From Tropicibacter naphthalenivorans (GTDB lineage: Bacteria > Pseudomonadota > Alphaproteobacteria > Rhodobacterales > Rhodobacteraceae), in contig NZ_FWXX01000002.1 of assembly GCF_900176475.1 (NCBI RefSeq), forward strand, positions 570,560 through 634,559: 64,000 nt of DNA, written 5' to 3'. Below the pieces are notes generated by a model that made no database searches, was not told the origin of the DNA, and saw only the letters and a list, made by a program, of their open reading frames with translations. A program made the position numbers and the translations under genes. This document shows, one piece after another, positions 53,474 through 61,778 of this stretch. Within the stretch, counting starts at the first letter, position 1. The number at the start of each line of letters is the position of its first letter.

Positions 53474-54601
53474 ATGCCAATGATTTCCGGCACGAATAAC
53501 GCCGACACCCTCACCGCCACGACCGCCGAAGACACGATCTATGGTCAAGACGGCGATGACAGCCTGACGGCGGCGGGTGTTGCCGTTGACTATATGGCGT
53601 TCATGCCGCTCGAGCTGCACGGCGGCAACGGCAACGACACGCTCGTCGGCGGCGACAACAGCGAGAACCTGTTTGGCGACGCGGACGATGACCTGCTGTA
53701 TGGCAATGGCGGGTACGACATGATCGACCTTGGCAACAACGGCAATCCCAGCGGCAATGACACCGCCTATGGCGGTGCGGGCAACGACACCTTTCTCATG
53801 GGCGATGGCAATGACGTGGTGGATGGCGGCGATGGCATCGACATCATCGAATTCGACATGACCGACGAAGCCGCCGCCAGCAGCTTTAGCCTTGATCTGT
53901 GGCGTGACACCAGCATCACACATGCCAATGGCACGCTCAGCTTTACCTCGGTCGAAAGCTTCAAACTTAGCAATGCGGCGCATTTGTCGGCGATCACCCT
54001 GCAAGGGCGCCCCGCTGCCCAGGACAAGTTTTCGGTGAGCAGCGCTATCGCCGTAAAGATGTATGGCCTTGGCGGCAACGACACCCTGTACAGTTGGACC
54101 GCCGACGATACGGTGCTGGGCGGCAATGGCAACGATGCAATCAACGGGCGGGCCGGCAATGATTACCTCGATGGCGGGGCCGACGACGATTATATCTGGG
54201 GCGACCTGGACAATGACTTTATCATTGGCGGCACCGGGGCCGACACGCTTCAGGGCGGCACCGGACGTGACGTGTATTATGGCGGCGCGCGCGGCAGCGG
54301 TGCAGACGGGGATGTGGACACCTTCAGGTTCTATTCGGGCGACATGGGCGTTGGCGCGACGCGTGATGTCATTCGCGATTTCGAAGACGGGGTGGACCTG
54401 ATCGACCTTTCCGGGTTTTCCGGAACCTTCACCTTTATCGGGGCGACCCGGTTTACCGGCGCGGGCATGGAAATTCAGGCCGGCGTTCTGGGCAGCGGCA
54501 ACACTCTGATCCGGATCGACACCAATGGCGACAGCAACGTCGACGAAGAATTGCTGCTGCTGGGCAGTCAAACGCTGACAGCGGACGATTTCGTCTTGTA
54601 A
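53474..54601 (+). CDS. Secreted RTX calcium-binding protein (stand-alone)
   Basis: 375 aa from the ATG at 53474 (CAGGAG nine bases upstream; a GTG two codons earlier is closer than usual to that site). RTX nonapeptides lie in two blocks (about 8-125 and 195-270) around a non-repeat domain (FDMTDEAAASSFSLDLWRDTS ... SVESFKLSNAAHLSAITLQG). The C-terminal 90 residues (GATRDVIRDFEDGVDLIDLSGFSG) resemble serralysin-type C-termini and end LTADDFVL, the same tail as the five-gene array. So the same type I exporter may handle both. It lacks the NSGTI region. It is probably extracellular. Function unknown. Confidence 0.87.
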   Translation: MPMISGTNNADTLTATTAEDTIYGQDGDDSLTAAGVAVDYMAFMPLELHGGNGNDTLVGGDNSENLFGDADDDLLYGNGGYDMIDLGNNGNPSGNDTAYGGAGNDTFLMGDGNDVVDGGDGIDIIEFDMTDEAAASSFSLDLWRDTSITHANGTLSFTSVESFKLSNAAHLSAITLQGRPAAQDKFSVSSAIAVKMYGLGGNDTLYSWTADDTVLGGNGNDAINGRAGNDYLDGGADDDYIWGDLDNDFIIGGTGADTLQGGTGRDVYYGGARGSGADGDVDTFRFYSGDMGVGATRDVIRDFEDGVDLIDLSGFSGTFTFIGATRFTGAGMEIQAGVLGSGNTLIRIDTNGDSNVDEELLLLGSQTLTADDFVL

Positions 54602-54683
54602 AATCGCCTGATGGACCGGGGCAAAAGCGTTCTGTGGCGCTTTGCCCCTGTCCTTTTTCGGCGGGCGCGATATTTTGCCAGCC

Positions 54684-55193
54684 ATGCCCCACACCTGGAC
54701 CGAAACCTCGCCCCCCGATGCCCGCATGGAACTGCGCGCCTGGCCGCATAACTCGCTGTCGGCCCAAGGGTTTGCGGTGATGATCCTTGGGTTTTTCCTG
54801 TTTGCCTCGATCCCTCTATACGGGCTGCTTGGCACCGTGCTGCTGTGGGGGCTGTTGCCCTTTATGCTGGCCGCCGTGGCGGGGCTGTATTACGCGCTGC
54901 GCCGGAATGAGCGCGACCGGCAGATCCTCGAAGTTTTGACGATCACCCATAACAGCACCCGCCTGCTGCGCACCAACCCCAAGGGCGACACCCAAGAATG
55001 GGAGGCCAACACCTATTGGGTCGAGCCGCAGCTGCACCCCTCCGGCGGGCCGGTGCCGTTTTATGTCACGCTTAAAGGCGCGGGCCGCGAGGTGGAAATC
55101 GGCGCGTTTCTGTCCGAGGATGAGCGCAAAGCTCTTTACGGCGACCTTGTAGAGCGCCTAAACCGCGCCAGAAACCAACGTGAGTTTTCTTGA
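54684..55193 (+). CDS. DUF2244 membrane protein
   Basis: 169 aa. DUF2244 layout: ARMELRAWPHNSLSAQGFAVMI, two membrane helices (about 30-70), then YYALRRNERDRQILEVLTITHNSTRLLR and GREVEIGAFLSEDERKALYGDL. Function unknown. In Rhodobacteraceae such genes often lie near ctaD-region or respiratory genes. The stop overlaps the next start (TGATG). Confidence 0.82.
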   Translation: MPHTWTETSPPDARMELRAWPHNSLSAQGFAVMILGFFLFASIPLYGLLGTVLLWGLLPFMLAAVAGLYYALRRNERDRQILEVLTITHNSTRLLRTNPKGDTQEWEANTYWVEPQLHPSGGPVPFYVTLKGAGREVEIGAFLSEDERKALYGDLVERLNRARNQREFS

Positions 55194-56092
55194 TGGCACA
55201 GGCCCCGGCGACCCCGAAATGGCACCGATACGCGTTGCGCGCGGCGGCGCGGTTTGGCTTGGCGGATCGGCTGCGGCCCGTTCCCAGCGAAGAGGCCGCG
55301 CTGGCCCTGCGCGCCGAACTGGCCGGGCATGTGCCGCCCTTGCGCAAGCAGGTGTCCTTTTTGATTCCGCTGGTCTCGCCCGAGGATGTGAGCGACTGGG
55401 ACGCGGTCACCGACCGGCTGAACGCGACGCTGGCCTGCATGATCGCGCAGAATGATCCGCATTGGCACGCCATCATCTGCTGCCAGACGCGCCCGCCCCT
55501 GCCCGAGGATGAGCGCATCGCGTGGCTGCCGTTTCACGACGAGACCCCCGGCAATGACAAGTGGCGCAAGCTGGGGGCGTTGATCGACTGCCTTGGGCGG
55601 CTCGACCTGCCGCCGGGCTATGTCATGACCTTTGACGCCGATGATCTGCTGCGCCAAGGCGTGGTAGCCGAGATGCTGCGCCGCCAAGCCCCCGGCGGCT
55701 ACGTGGTGGAATCCGGCTACGTGATGGATGACGCGGCGGGAACGATTGCTTTGGCTGATGCGCCGTCCTTGCGCACGCCCCTGCGCAAACCGTTCTGGAA
55801 GCTGTGCGGATCCTGCGCGGCGGTGGCCTATGATCCGTCGATACCACAAAGCCTTGTGTTCCTGCGTGAAATGGTGCTGCACGAGCACCGCATGTTCCCC
55901 TATCTCGCCGCCTTGGCGGGCAGTCGCCTCGCGCCCCTGTCGGAACCGGCGGTGCTGTACGTGCTGAACCACGGCGAGAACTTTGGCGCGCGGCGCGGGC
56001 GGGTTGGGTTCAAGACCCGTTTCGTGGAACGCTTTCGCATTGATGACCCGCAAGAGCTGGCGCGGATCGCCTCTGGCTTTCCCACCGACTAG
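55193..56092 (+). CDS. Glycosyltransferase-like protein
   Basis: 299 aa from the ATG overlapping the DUF2244 stop. GT-A-like features: VSFLIPLVSPEDVSDWDAVTDRLNATLACMIAQ near the start, and a metal-binding-like acidic motif in GYVMTFDADDLL (about residue 148). The C-terminus has FVERFRIDDPQELARI. It is reminiscent of family A or putative rhamnosyl transferases but no closer family can be named. Donor and acceptor are unknown. Confidence 0.6.
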   Translation: MAQAPATPKWHRYALRAAARFGLADRLRPVPSEEAALALRAELAGHVPPLRKQVSFLIPLVSPEDVSDWDAVTDRLNATLACMIAQNDPHWHAIICCQTRPPLPEDERIAWLPFHDETPGNDKWRKLGALIDCLGRLDLPPGYVMTFDADDLLRQGVVAEMLRRQAPGGYVVESGYVMDDAAGTIALADAPSLRTPLRKPFWKLCGSCAAVAYDPSIPQSLVFLREMVLHEHRMFPYLAALAGSRLAPLSEPAVLYVLNHGENFGARRGRVGFKTRFVERFRIDDPQELARIASGFPTD

Positions 56093-56106
56093 GCCATCAA
56101 AACGCG

Positions 56107-56133
56107 AAAAGCCGGGGACATGCCTCGGCTTTT
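56107..56133. terminator. Bidirectional terminator
   Basis: AAAAGCCGGGG (56107-56117) / CCTCGGCTTTT (56123-56133), 11 bp with one G-T pair, between convergent glycosyltransferase-like and YqeY-like genes. Confidence 0.88.
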
Positions 56134-56152
56134 GCAATTGTTTCGTGGCAGA

Positions 56153-56614
56153 TCAAGCCGCCAGACGGTCCTTGACCTTGGCGCCCACCGCGCCGAAATC
56201 CATCTGGCCGGTGTATTTCGCCTTGAGCACGCCCATGACGCGGCCCATGTCGCGGATCGACTCGGCGCCGACCTCGGCCACGGCGGCATCAATCGCTTGC
56301 GTGACCTCTTCGTCGCTCAGCGCCTTGGGCAGGAATTGTTCGATGATCTCGATTTCCGCCAACTCGCGTTCCGCCAGGTCCAGCCGGCCACCCTCTTCGT
56401 AGGTTTTCGCGCTTTCGCGGCGCTGCTTGACCATTTTGCCCATGATCGCAAGCACTTCGGCCTCTTCGACGCCGGTTTCATTGCCTTCGGCGCGGACGGC
56501 GATATCGCGGTCCTTGATGGCCGCATTGATCAGCCGCAGCGTCGAAAGCCGCGCTGCATCCTTGTCTTTCATCGCCTGTTTCACGGCGGCATTTACGCGT
56601 GCACGCAAGTCCAT
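56153..56614 (-). CDS. GatB/YqeY domain protein
   Basis: 153 aa. Stand-alone YqeY: helical N-terminus MDLRARVNAAVKQAMKDKDAARLSTLRLINAAIKDRDI, then YEEGGRLDLAERELAEIEIIEQFLPK and MGRVMGVLKAKYTGQMDFG, matching the C-terminal tail domain of GatB that contacts tRNA. The role of the free-standing form is unclear. It is divergent from carA. Confidence 0.93.
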   Translation of the reverse strand: MDLRARVNAAVKQAMKDKDAARLSTLRLINAAIKDRDIAVRAEGNETGVEEAEVLAIMGKMVKQRRESAKTYEEGGRLDLAERELAEIEIIEQFLPKALSDEEVTQAIDAAVAEVGAESIRDMGRVMGVLKAKYTGQMDFGAVGAKVKDRLAA

Positions 56615-56805
56615 TTTCGTCTCGTCCCCAATTTCTCAAGACACAAAGGCGGACACTACCCGATCACAAGATTTGGCGCAACTCTGCCTTTCACTTGCCA
56701 ACCCACTGAAAACGCTGGACTTTCATTTTCACATCTCCCCTTGACCCTTAAGGCGCTCGGTCCTATTTTCCGCGAAATTTTGCCCCAAAAACCGGAGTCG
56801 CGCCG

Positions 56806-57957
56806 ATGTCTGCTGCCCAGACCAAGCCAACCGCCTGCCTTGCCCTCGCCGATGGGACCATTTTCTATGGTCACGGGTTCGGCGCAACCGGCCAGACCAC
56901 GGCCGAGCTGTGCTTTAACACCGCCATGACCGGCTATCAGGAAATCATGACCGACCCGTCCTATGCGGGGCAGATCGTGACCTTTACCTTTCCGCATATC
57001 GGCAACACCGGCGTGACCCCCGAGGATGACGAAACCGGCGATCCGGTTGCGGCGGGCATGGTGGTCAAATGGATGCCGACGCAAAGCTCGAACTGGCGCG
57101 CGGCGCAAGAGCTGTCGGACTGGCTGCGCGCACGGGGCCGCATTGCCATCGGCGGCGTCGACACCCGCCGCCTGACCCGCGCGATCCGCCAGCAAGGCGC
57201 GCCGCATGTGGCCTTGGCGCATGACCCCGAGGGCAACTTTGACCTTGAGGCGCTGGTTGCCGCCGCACGTGGGTTCTCTGGTCTCGAAGGGTTGGATCTG
57301 GCCAAGGATGTCACCTGCGCCCAGTCCTACCAGTGGAACGAGATGCGGTGGGCCTGGCCCGAAGGCTACGCGCCCCAGACCGCGCCCAAGCACAAGGTTG
57401 TCGCCGTCGATTACGGTGCCAAGCGTAACATCCTGCGGTGCCTGGCCTCTGCGGGCTGTGACGTGACCGTCCTGCCCGCCTCGGCAACCTATGACGATGT
57501 CATGGCGCACAACCCCGACGGCGTATTCCTGTCGAATGGCCCCGGCGATCCGGCGGCGACCGGCGCCTATGCCGTGCCGATGATCCGCGATCTGCTGGAC
57601 AAGACGCAGCTGCCGATCTTTGGCATTTGCCTTGGGCACCAGATGCTGGCGCTGGCGCTTGGTGCGAAAACCATCAAGATGAACCACGGCCACCACGGCG
57701 CGAACCACCCCGTTAAGGATAAAGAAACCGGTAAGGTTGAAATTACCTCGATGAACCATGGATTCGCGGTGGATACGCAGACCCTGCCAGAGGGCGTGAC
57801 CGAGACTCATGTGTCGCTGTTCGATGGATCGAACTGTGGGATTCGCGTGGCAGACCGTCCGGTTTTCTCGGTTCAACACCACCCCGAGGCGAGCCCCGGG
57901 CCGCAGGACAGCTTCTACTTGTTTGAGCGCTTTGCCAAGTCCATGGATGCGGCGTAA
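56806..57957 (+). CDS. carA: Carbamoyl-phosphate synthase small subunit
   Basis: 383 aa. The glutaminase subunit feeds ammonia to CarB for carbamoyl phosphate (arginine and pyrimidine synthesis). The N-terminal CPSase domain has FNTAMTGYQEIMTDPSYAGQ. The C-terminal class I amidotransferase has nucleophile Cys275 in GICLGHQM and the His/Glu in QHHPEASPGPQD. The ATG at 56806 has CGGAGTCGCGCCG upstream. carB is not in the window. Confidence 0.96.
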   Translation: MSAAQTKPTACLALADGTIFYGHGFGATGQTTAELCFNTAMTGYQEIMTDPSYAGQIVTFTFPHIGNTGVTPEDDETGDPVAAGMVVKWMPTQSSNWRAAQELSDWLRARGRIAIGGVDTRRLTRAIRQQGAPHVALAHDPEGNFDLEALVAAARGFSGLEGLDLAKDVTCAQSYQWNEMRWAWPEGYAPQTAPKHKVVAVDYGAKRNILRCLASAGCDVTVLPASATYDDVMAHNPDGVFLSNGPGDPAATGAYAVPMIRDLLDKTQLPIFGICLGHQMLALALGAKTIKMNHGHHGANHPVKDKETGKVEITSMNHGFAVDTQTLPEGVTETHVSLFDGSNCGIRVADRPVFSVQHHPEASPGPQDSFYLFERFAKSMDAA

Positions 57958-58056
57958 AGCTCTGAAAAGCGGTTAACATTTTGCGATAAAAGCAATGGTT
58001 TACCACTTATTAATTATCTGAATGCGACAACGGGTCCACGTTCTGAGGGACCCGTT

Positions 58057-59949
58057 ATGTCATCGCATCGACCGACCACCGCAAATCCCGCTCTGGCTCA
58101 GGCCAGTTCCAAACGCGGTCAGCCAATCAGCCATCTGCTGATCGAGCAAGGTATCGTTGCACCGCGCGTGATGGTCGGGGCTTTGGCCGAGGCGGCCCGC
58201 ATCGCCCAACCCGTCGCCCGCGTGATCGAGGCAGAGGCGCTGGCCAGTCGCGAAGAGGTGATCCGCGCCCAATCCGAGCACTACGGCGTGATGTTCCTGC
58301 GCCGCGAGGACACCCCGCCCGACCCCGATGTGGTTGGCCTGCTACCGCCGGAATTTTGCCTTGCCCATGGCGTGCTGCCGTGGATGCGCTTGGGGCAAAC
58401 GGTGGTGCTGGCGATGGCCCGGCCAGAAACGTTTGACGATGTGGTGCCGCTGTTGCCGGACGATTTTGGTTCGATGACCATGGCCTTGGCGCTAGAGGCC
58501 GATATTCACGATGAAATCGCTGATCGCCATGGCGCGGCTCTGGCGCGGATCGCCGAAACATCGCTGCCCGCCGAGGAAAGCTGTCGCGATCTGAACAGGA
58601 CCACCGGCCGCACCCGCAAGATTGCCGCGCTTGGCGGCTTGGCGGGCGTCGCCCTGCTGGGGGCCGCACCGCAACTGTTTTTCGCCGGGGCGCTGATCTT
58701 GGCCCTGGCGTCCTTGCTGATCGCGCAGGGCATGAAACTGGCCGCGCTTTGGGCCTCTCGGCGGCAGGATCGGCCCGCGTCGGTGCCCTTGCCGCAGGTG
58801 CCCCCCGCCGTCTCGATCCTTGTCCCCCTTTACAAAGAGGAGAATATCGCACGCACGCTCGTGCGTCGATTATCGAGATTAAGCTATCCCAAATCCCGCC
58901 TCGAAGTGATCCTTGTGCTCGAAGCCATGGACGACACCACGCGCGAGACTCTATCGCGCACCAATTTGCCGCCGTGGATGCGCGTGGTCACCGTGCCCCC
59001 CGGCGATGTGACGACCAAACCGCGCGCGCTGAACTATGCGTTCAATTTCACACGCGGCGACATTATCGGCATTTACGACGCCGAAGATGCCCCCGCCCCG
59101 GACCAGATCGAACGGGTGGTGGCCCATTTCGAACACGCCCCGGCGCAGGTCGGCTGTGTGCAGGGCATCTTGGATTTCTACAATCCGCGGGCCAACTGGC
59201 TTTCGCGGTGTTTTTCCATCGAATACGCCAGTTGGTTTCGCATCCTGTTACCGGGCCTCGCGAAAATGGGATTTGCGGTGCCCTTGGGCGGTACAACAGT
59301 GTTTTTCCGGCGTGACGTGCTACAGCGGGTGCGCGGCTGGGACGCCCACAATGTCACAGAGGACGCCGACCTTGGCATCCGGCTGGCGCGCCACGGCTAC
59401 CAGACTGAATTGGTCGCCACCGTCACCCGCGAAGAGGCCAACAACCGCATGTGGCCGTGGATCAAGCAACGCTCCCGCTGGCTCAAGGGGTATGCCATCA
59501 CCTGGTGGGTGCACAGCCGCCGCCCCATCGCCTTGTTCAGGGACTTGGGCGCGCGCCGCTTTTTGGGCGTGCAGATGCTGTTTCTCACGACCCTGCTGCA
59601 ATTCACCCTCGCACCGATCCTGTGGTCTTTTTGGCTGATCCTCGCCGGCTTGCCGCATCCGCTGGACAGCTATCTTGATCGCACCATGATGCTTTGGCTG
59701 ACGGGGATCTTCCTCTCCGCCGAGGGGACAAGCCTGCTGATCGGCCTGTCCGCCGTGGCCCGCACCCCGCACAGTACGCTTTTTGTCTGGGTGCCGACGC
59801 TCTTTGCCTATTTCCCACTGGGCACGATGGCCATGTACAAGGCGCTGTGGGAAACCCTGACCAACCCGTTTTACTGGGACAAGACACAGCACGGCCACTC
59901 CGCGCCGGACACCCCGCACGCGGATCTGCCGCCTGATTTCAAAGGCTGA
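58057..59949 (+). CDS. MshEN-like domain fused to family 2 glycosyltransferase
   Basis: 630 aa. Residues about 20-165 resemble the N-terminal MshEN/GspE-II domain (PISHLLIEQGIVAPRVMVGALAEA; LLPPEFCLAHGVLPWMRLGQTVVLAMARP), which in other proteins binds cyclic-di-GMP or regulates assembly. Two membrane helices (about 190-230) precede a processive GT2 domain: SILVPLYKEENIARTL, DAEDAPAPDQIE, TEDADLGIRL and QRSRWLKGY (the Q/RxxRW motif), then C-terminal helices. Cellulose- or glucan-synthase-like, it likely polymerises an exopolysaccharide at the inner membrane. The acceptor is unknown. Confidence 0.85.
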   Translation: MSSHRPTTANPALAQASSKRGQPISHLLIEQGIVAPRVMVGALAEAARIAQPVARVIEAEALASREEVIRAQSEHYGVMFLRREDTPPDPDVVGLLPPEFCLAHGVLPWMRLGQTVVLAMARPETFDDVVPLLPDDFGSMTMALALEADIHDEIADRHGAALARIAETSLPAEESCRDLNRTTGRTRKIAALGGLAGVALLGAAPQLFFAGALILALASLLIAQGMKLAALWASRRQDRPASVPLPQVPPAVSILVPLYKEENIARTLVRRLSRLSYPKSRLEVILVLEAMDDTTRETLSRTNLPPWMRVVTVPPGDVTTKPRALNYAFNFTRGDIIGIYDAEDAPAPDQIERVVAHFEHAPAQVGCVQGILDFYNPRANWLSRCFSIEYASWFRILLPGLAKMGFAVPLGGTTVFFRRDVLQRVRGWDAHNVTEDADLGIRLARHGYQTELVATVTREEANNRMWPWIKQRSRWLKGYAITWWVHSRRPIALFRDLGARRFLGVQMLFLTTLLQFTLAPILWSFWLILAGLPHPLDSYLDRTMMLWLTGIFLSAEGTSLLIGLSAVARTPHSTLFVWVPTLFAYFPLGTMAMYKALWETLTNPFYWDKTQHGHSAPDTPHADLPPDFKG

Positions 59950-60600
59950 TCAGCTGCCGTATTTGTCTTGCGCGTCCAGCTTGAGCCGGGTCACGAAGGC
60001 CACCGAGATATGATCGCGCAGCGCCTTGTAGGCGGCGTCCTCATCGCGGCGGCCAATGGCATCGACAATCGCCTGATGCTCGGCCAAGGCCACTTCGCCC
60101 CGCCCCTGCGCCGCCAGCGACGTGGTCGCCATCAACGCCATGGAGCGGTGGACCAGATCAAGCTGCTGCACCAGGAACCGGTTGTGCGAGGCCAGGTGGA
60201 TCATCTTGTGAAACCGCCGGTTCGCGCGGGCCAGCGCCGCGGAATCGCCCAGCAACGCCTTGTCCTCGACCACCATCTCGCGCAGCACCTGCACCTCTTC
60301 CTCGGTGGCGTGACGCGCCGCAAGACGGGCCGCCAGCCCCTCCAGCTCGGTGCGCACGGCGTAAAGCTCCGCCATCTGGTTGTGATCCAGCGACGAGACG
60401 ATCAGCGACCGCCCATCCCGCGACAGCAGCGACTGCGTCTCCAACCGTTGCAACGCCTCGCGAATAGGCGTGCGCGAGACGCCAAACCGCTCTGCCAGCT
60501 CACTTTCGACCAACCGGTCGCCCGGACGATAGACCCCAGAGTCGATTGCCTCCAGAATCAGGGAATAAGCGTCCGTGTTTTGCGATCGGACTTGGTTCAT
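59950..60600 (-). CDS. GntR-family transcriptional regulator (FadR/FCD type)
   Basis: 216 aa. N-terminal winged helix (SLILEAIDSGVYRPGDRLVESELAERFGVSRTPIREALQRLETQ, residues 13-56) with the GntR signature; C-terminal all-helical FCD effector domain (about 75-205) with FHKMIHLASHNRFLVQQL. It is convergent with the glycosyltransferase, with stops adjacent, and divergent from the HAD gene. Metabolite ligand unknown. Confidence 0.93.
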   Translation of the reverse strand: MNQVRSQNTDAYSLILEAIDSGVYRPGDRLVESELAERFGVSRTPIREALQRLETQSLLSRDGRSLIVSSLDHNQMAELYAVRTELEGLAARLAARHATEEEVQVLREMVVEDKALLGDSAALARANRRFHKMIHLASHNRFLVQQLDLVHRSMALMATTSLAAQGRGEVALAEHQAIVDAIGRRDEDAAYKALRDHISVAFVTRLKLDAQDKYGS

Positions 60601-60702
60601 CGCGCGTCTCCTCGTTGGGTCGGCAAAGATTACACGGCGGGATATGTTAACCGCAAGTCAGGCCAATTGCCTCACCCCCTGAAAGGCTTTAGCAAGCAGA
60701 TC

Positions 60703-61350
60703 ATGCCAAAACGTAACTTTTCCCACGTCCGAGCCTGGGTCTTTGACCTCGACAACACGCTGTACCCGCCTGCGGCGCGACTTTTTGACCAAATCGAAAC
60801 AAAGATGACCGACTATGTGATGCGCGTGGCCGGGGCAAGCCGGGCGCAGGCCGACGGGCTGCGGCGCGACTATTGGCAGCGCTACGGCACCACCTTGGCG
60901 GGCCTCATGCGCCATCATGACATCGACCCGGATGACTATCTGGTGGATGTGCACGACATCGACTTTGCCGCGCTCGACCCCGATCCGCACCTGTCCGAGC
61001 TGATCCAGGCCCTCCCCGGCCGCAAGATCGTCTACACCAACGGCAGCGCGCCCTATGCGGCCCAAGTGCTGCGCGCCCGCGGTCTAGAGGCTGCCTTTGA
61101 CGCGATTTACGGCGTCGAGCACGCCGATTACATGCCAAAGCCCGACCGCGCCGCCTTTGAGCAGGTCTTTGCCATGGACGGCCTTAGCCCCGGCGAAGCC
61201 GCCATGTTCGAAGACGACCCACGCAACCTTGCCGCGCCCCACGCCATGGGAATGCGCACGGTTCTGGTGGGCCCCGACGCCCACGACGGCGACCACATCC
61301 ACCACCATACGGACAATCTGAACGACTTCCTCAAACGGCTGCTGGGCTAA
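60703..61350 (+). CDS. Pyrimidine 5'-nucleotidase-like HAD hydrolase
   Basis: 215 aa from the ATG at 60703. HAD motif I FDLDNTLYPPAARLF (residues 11-25) is characteristic of the SDT1-like pyrimidine 5'-nucleotidase family. Motif II is IVYTNGSAPYA, and motifs III/IV are KPDRAAFEQVF and AAMFEDDPRNLAAP. Dephosphorylates nucleoside monophosphates in characterised homologues. The longer open frame upstream is antisense to the GntR gene and is not used. Confidence 0.88.
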   Translation: MPKRNFSHVRAWVFDLDNTLYPPAARLFDQIETKMTDYVMRVAGASRAQADGLRRDYWQRYGTTLAGLMRHHDIDPDDYLVDVHDIDFAALDPDPHLSELIQALPGRKIVYTNGSAPYAAQVLRARGLEAAFDAIYGVEHADYMPKPDRAAFEQVFAMDGLSPGEAAMFEDDPRNLAAPHAMGMRTVLVGPDAHDGDHIHHHTDNLNDFLKRLLG

Positions 61351-61438
61351 CCCCACCTGCATAGTTTTGTCGCAGTCTCCGAGGCTTAGGGTAACCATTC
61401 CTCAAGAAAACCGGCTTTTACGATAATATACCTTAAGG

Positions 61439-61463
61439 ATGCGACATTTCGCACCTGTCGCAT
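61439..61463. promoter_or_regulatory. Inverted repeat upstream of small membrane protein gene
   Basis: ATGCGACA (61439-61446) / TGTCGCAT (61456-61463), a perfect 8-bp dyad with a 9-base spacer. It lies ten bases after an AT-rich GATAATATA that could be a -10 element. It may be an operator or a leader hairpin of the gene starting at 61515. Confidence 0.4.
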
Positions 61464-61514
61464 TTGGCACATGCCGTTATCTCCTGCATCGACATCAAAT
61501 AAGGAGTTCCGAAT

Positions 61515-61724
61515 ATGTCGATGAACGAAGCTGCCGCGCAGGGCAACACGGAAACCGCAAGCTTTCTGTCGGGCACCGCTGGCATCCTGACCTTTGTCGC
61601 GCTGTTCCTCGCGTGGGTGGCCCTTGCCACCGCAACCTGGGGTCTGCCGGGCCTTGCCATGACCGCGCTGGCCTGCGTGCCGGTGATGTACACGGTGCTG
61701 ATCCTGATCACCTTCGGCAAGTAA
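61515..61724 (+). CDS. Small two-helix membrane protein, unknown function
   Basis: 69 aa from the ATG at 61515 with AAGGAG eight bases upstream. A short polar N-terminus (SMNEAAAQGNTETASFL) precedes two membrane helices (about 20-41, ILTFVALFLAWVALATATWG, and 46-66). No domain name is known. Conserved-looking composition and a strong ribosome site support it. Confidence 0.75.
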   Translation: MSMNEAAAQGNTETASFLSGTAGILTFVALFLAWVALATATWGLPGLAMTALACVPVMYTVLILITFGK

Positions 61725-61778
61725 GCCGCATGGTCTTTTCCTCCCTTGCGCCCTACATAGGCAGCAAGGAGAAAGACC

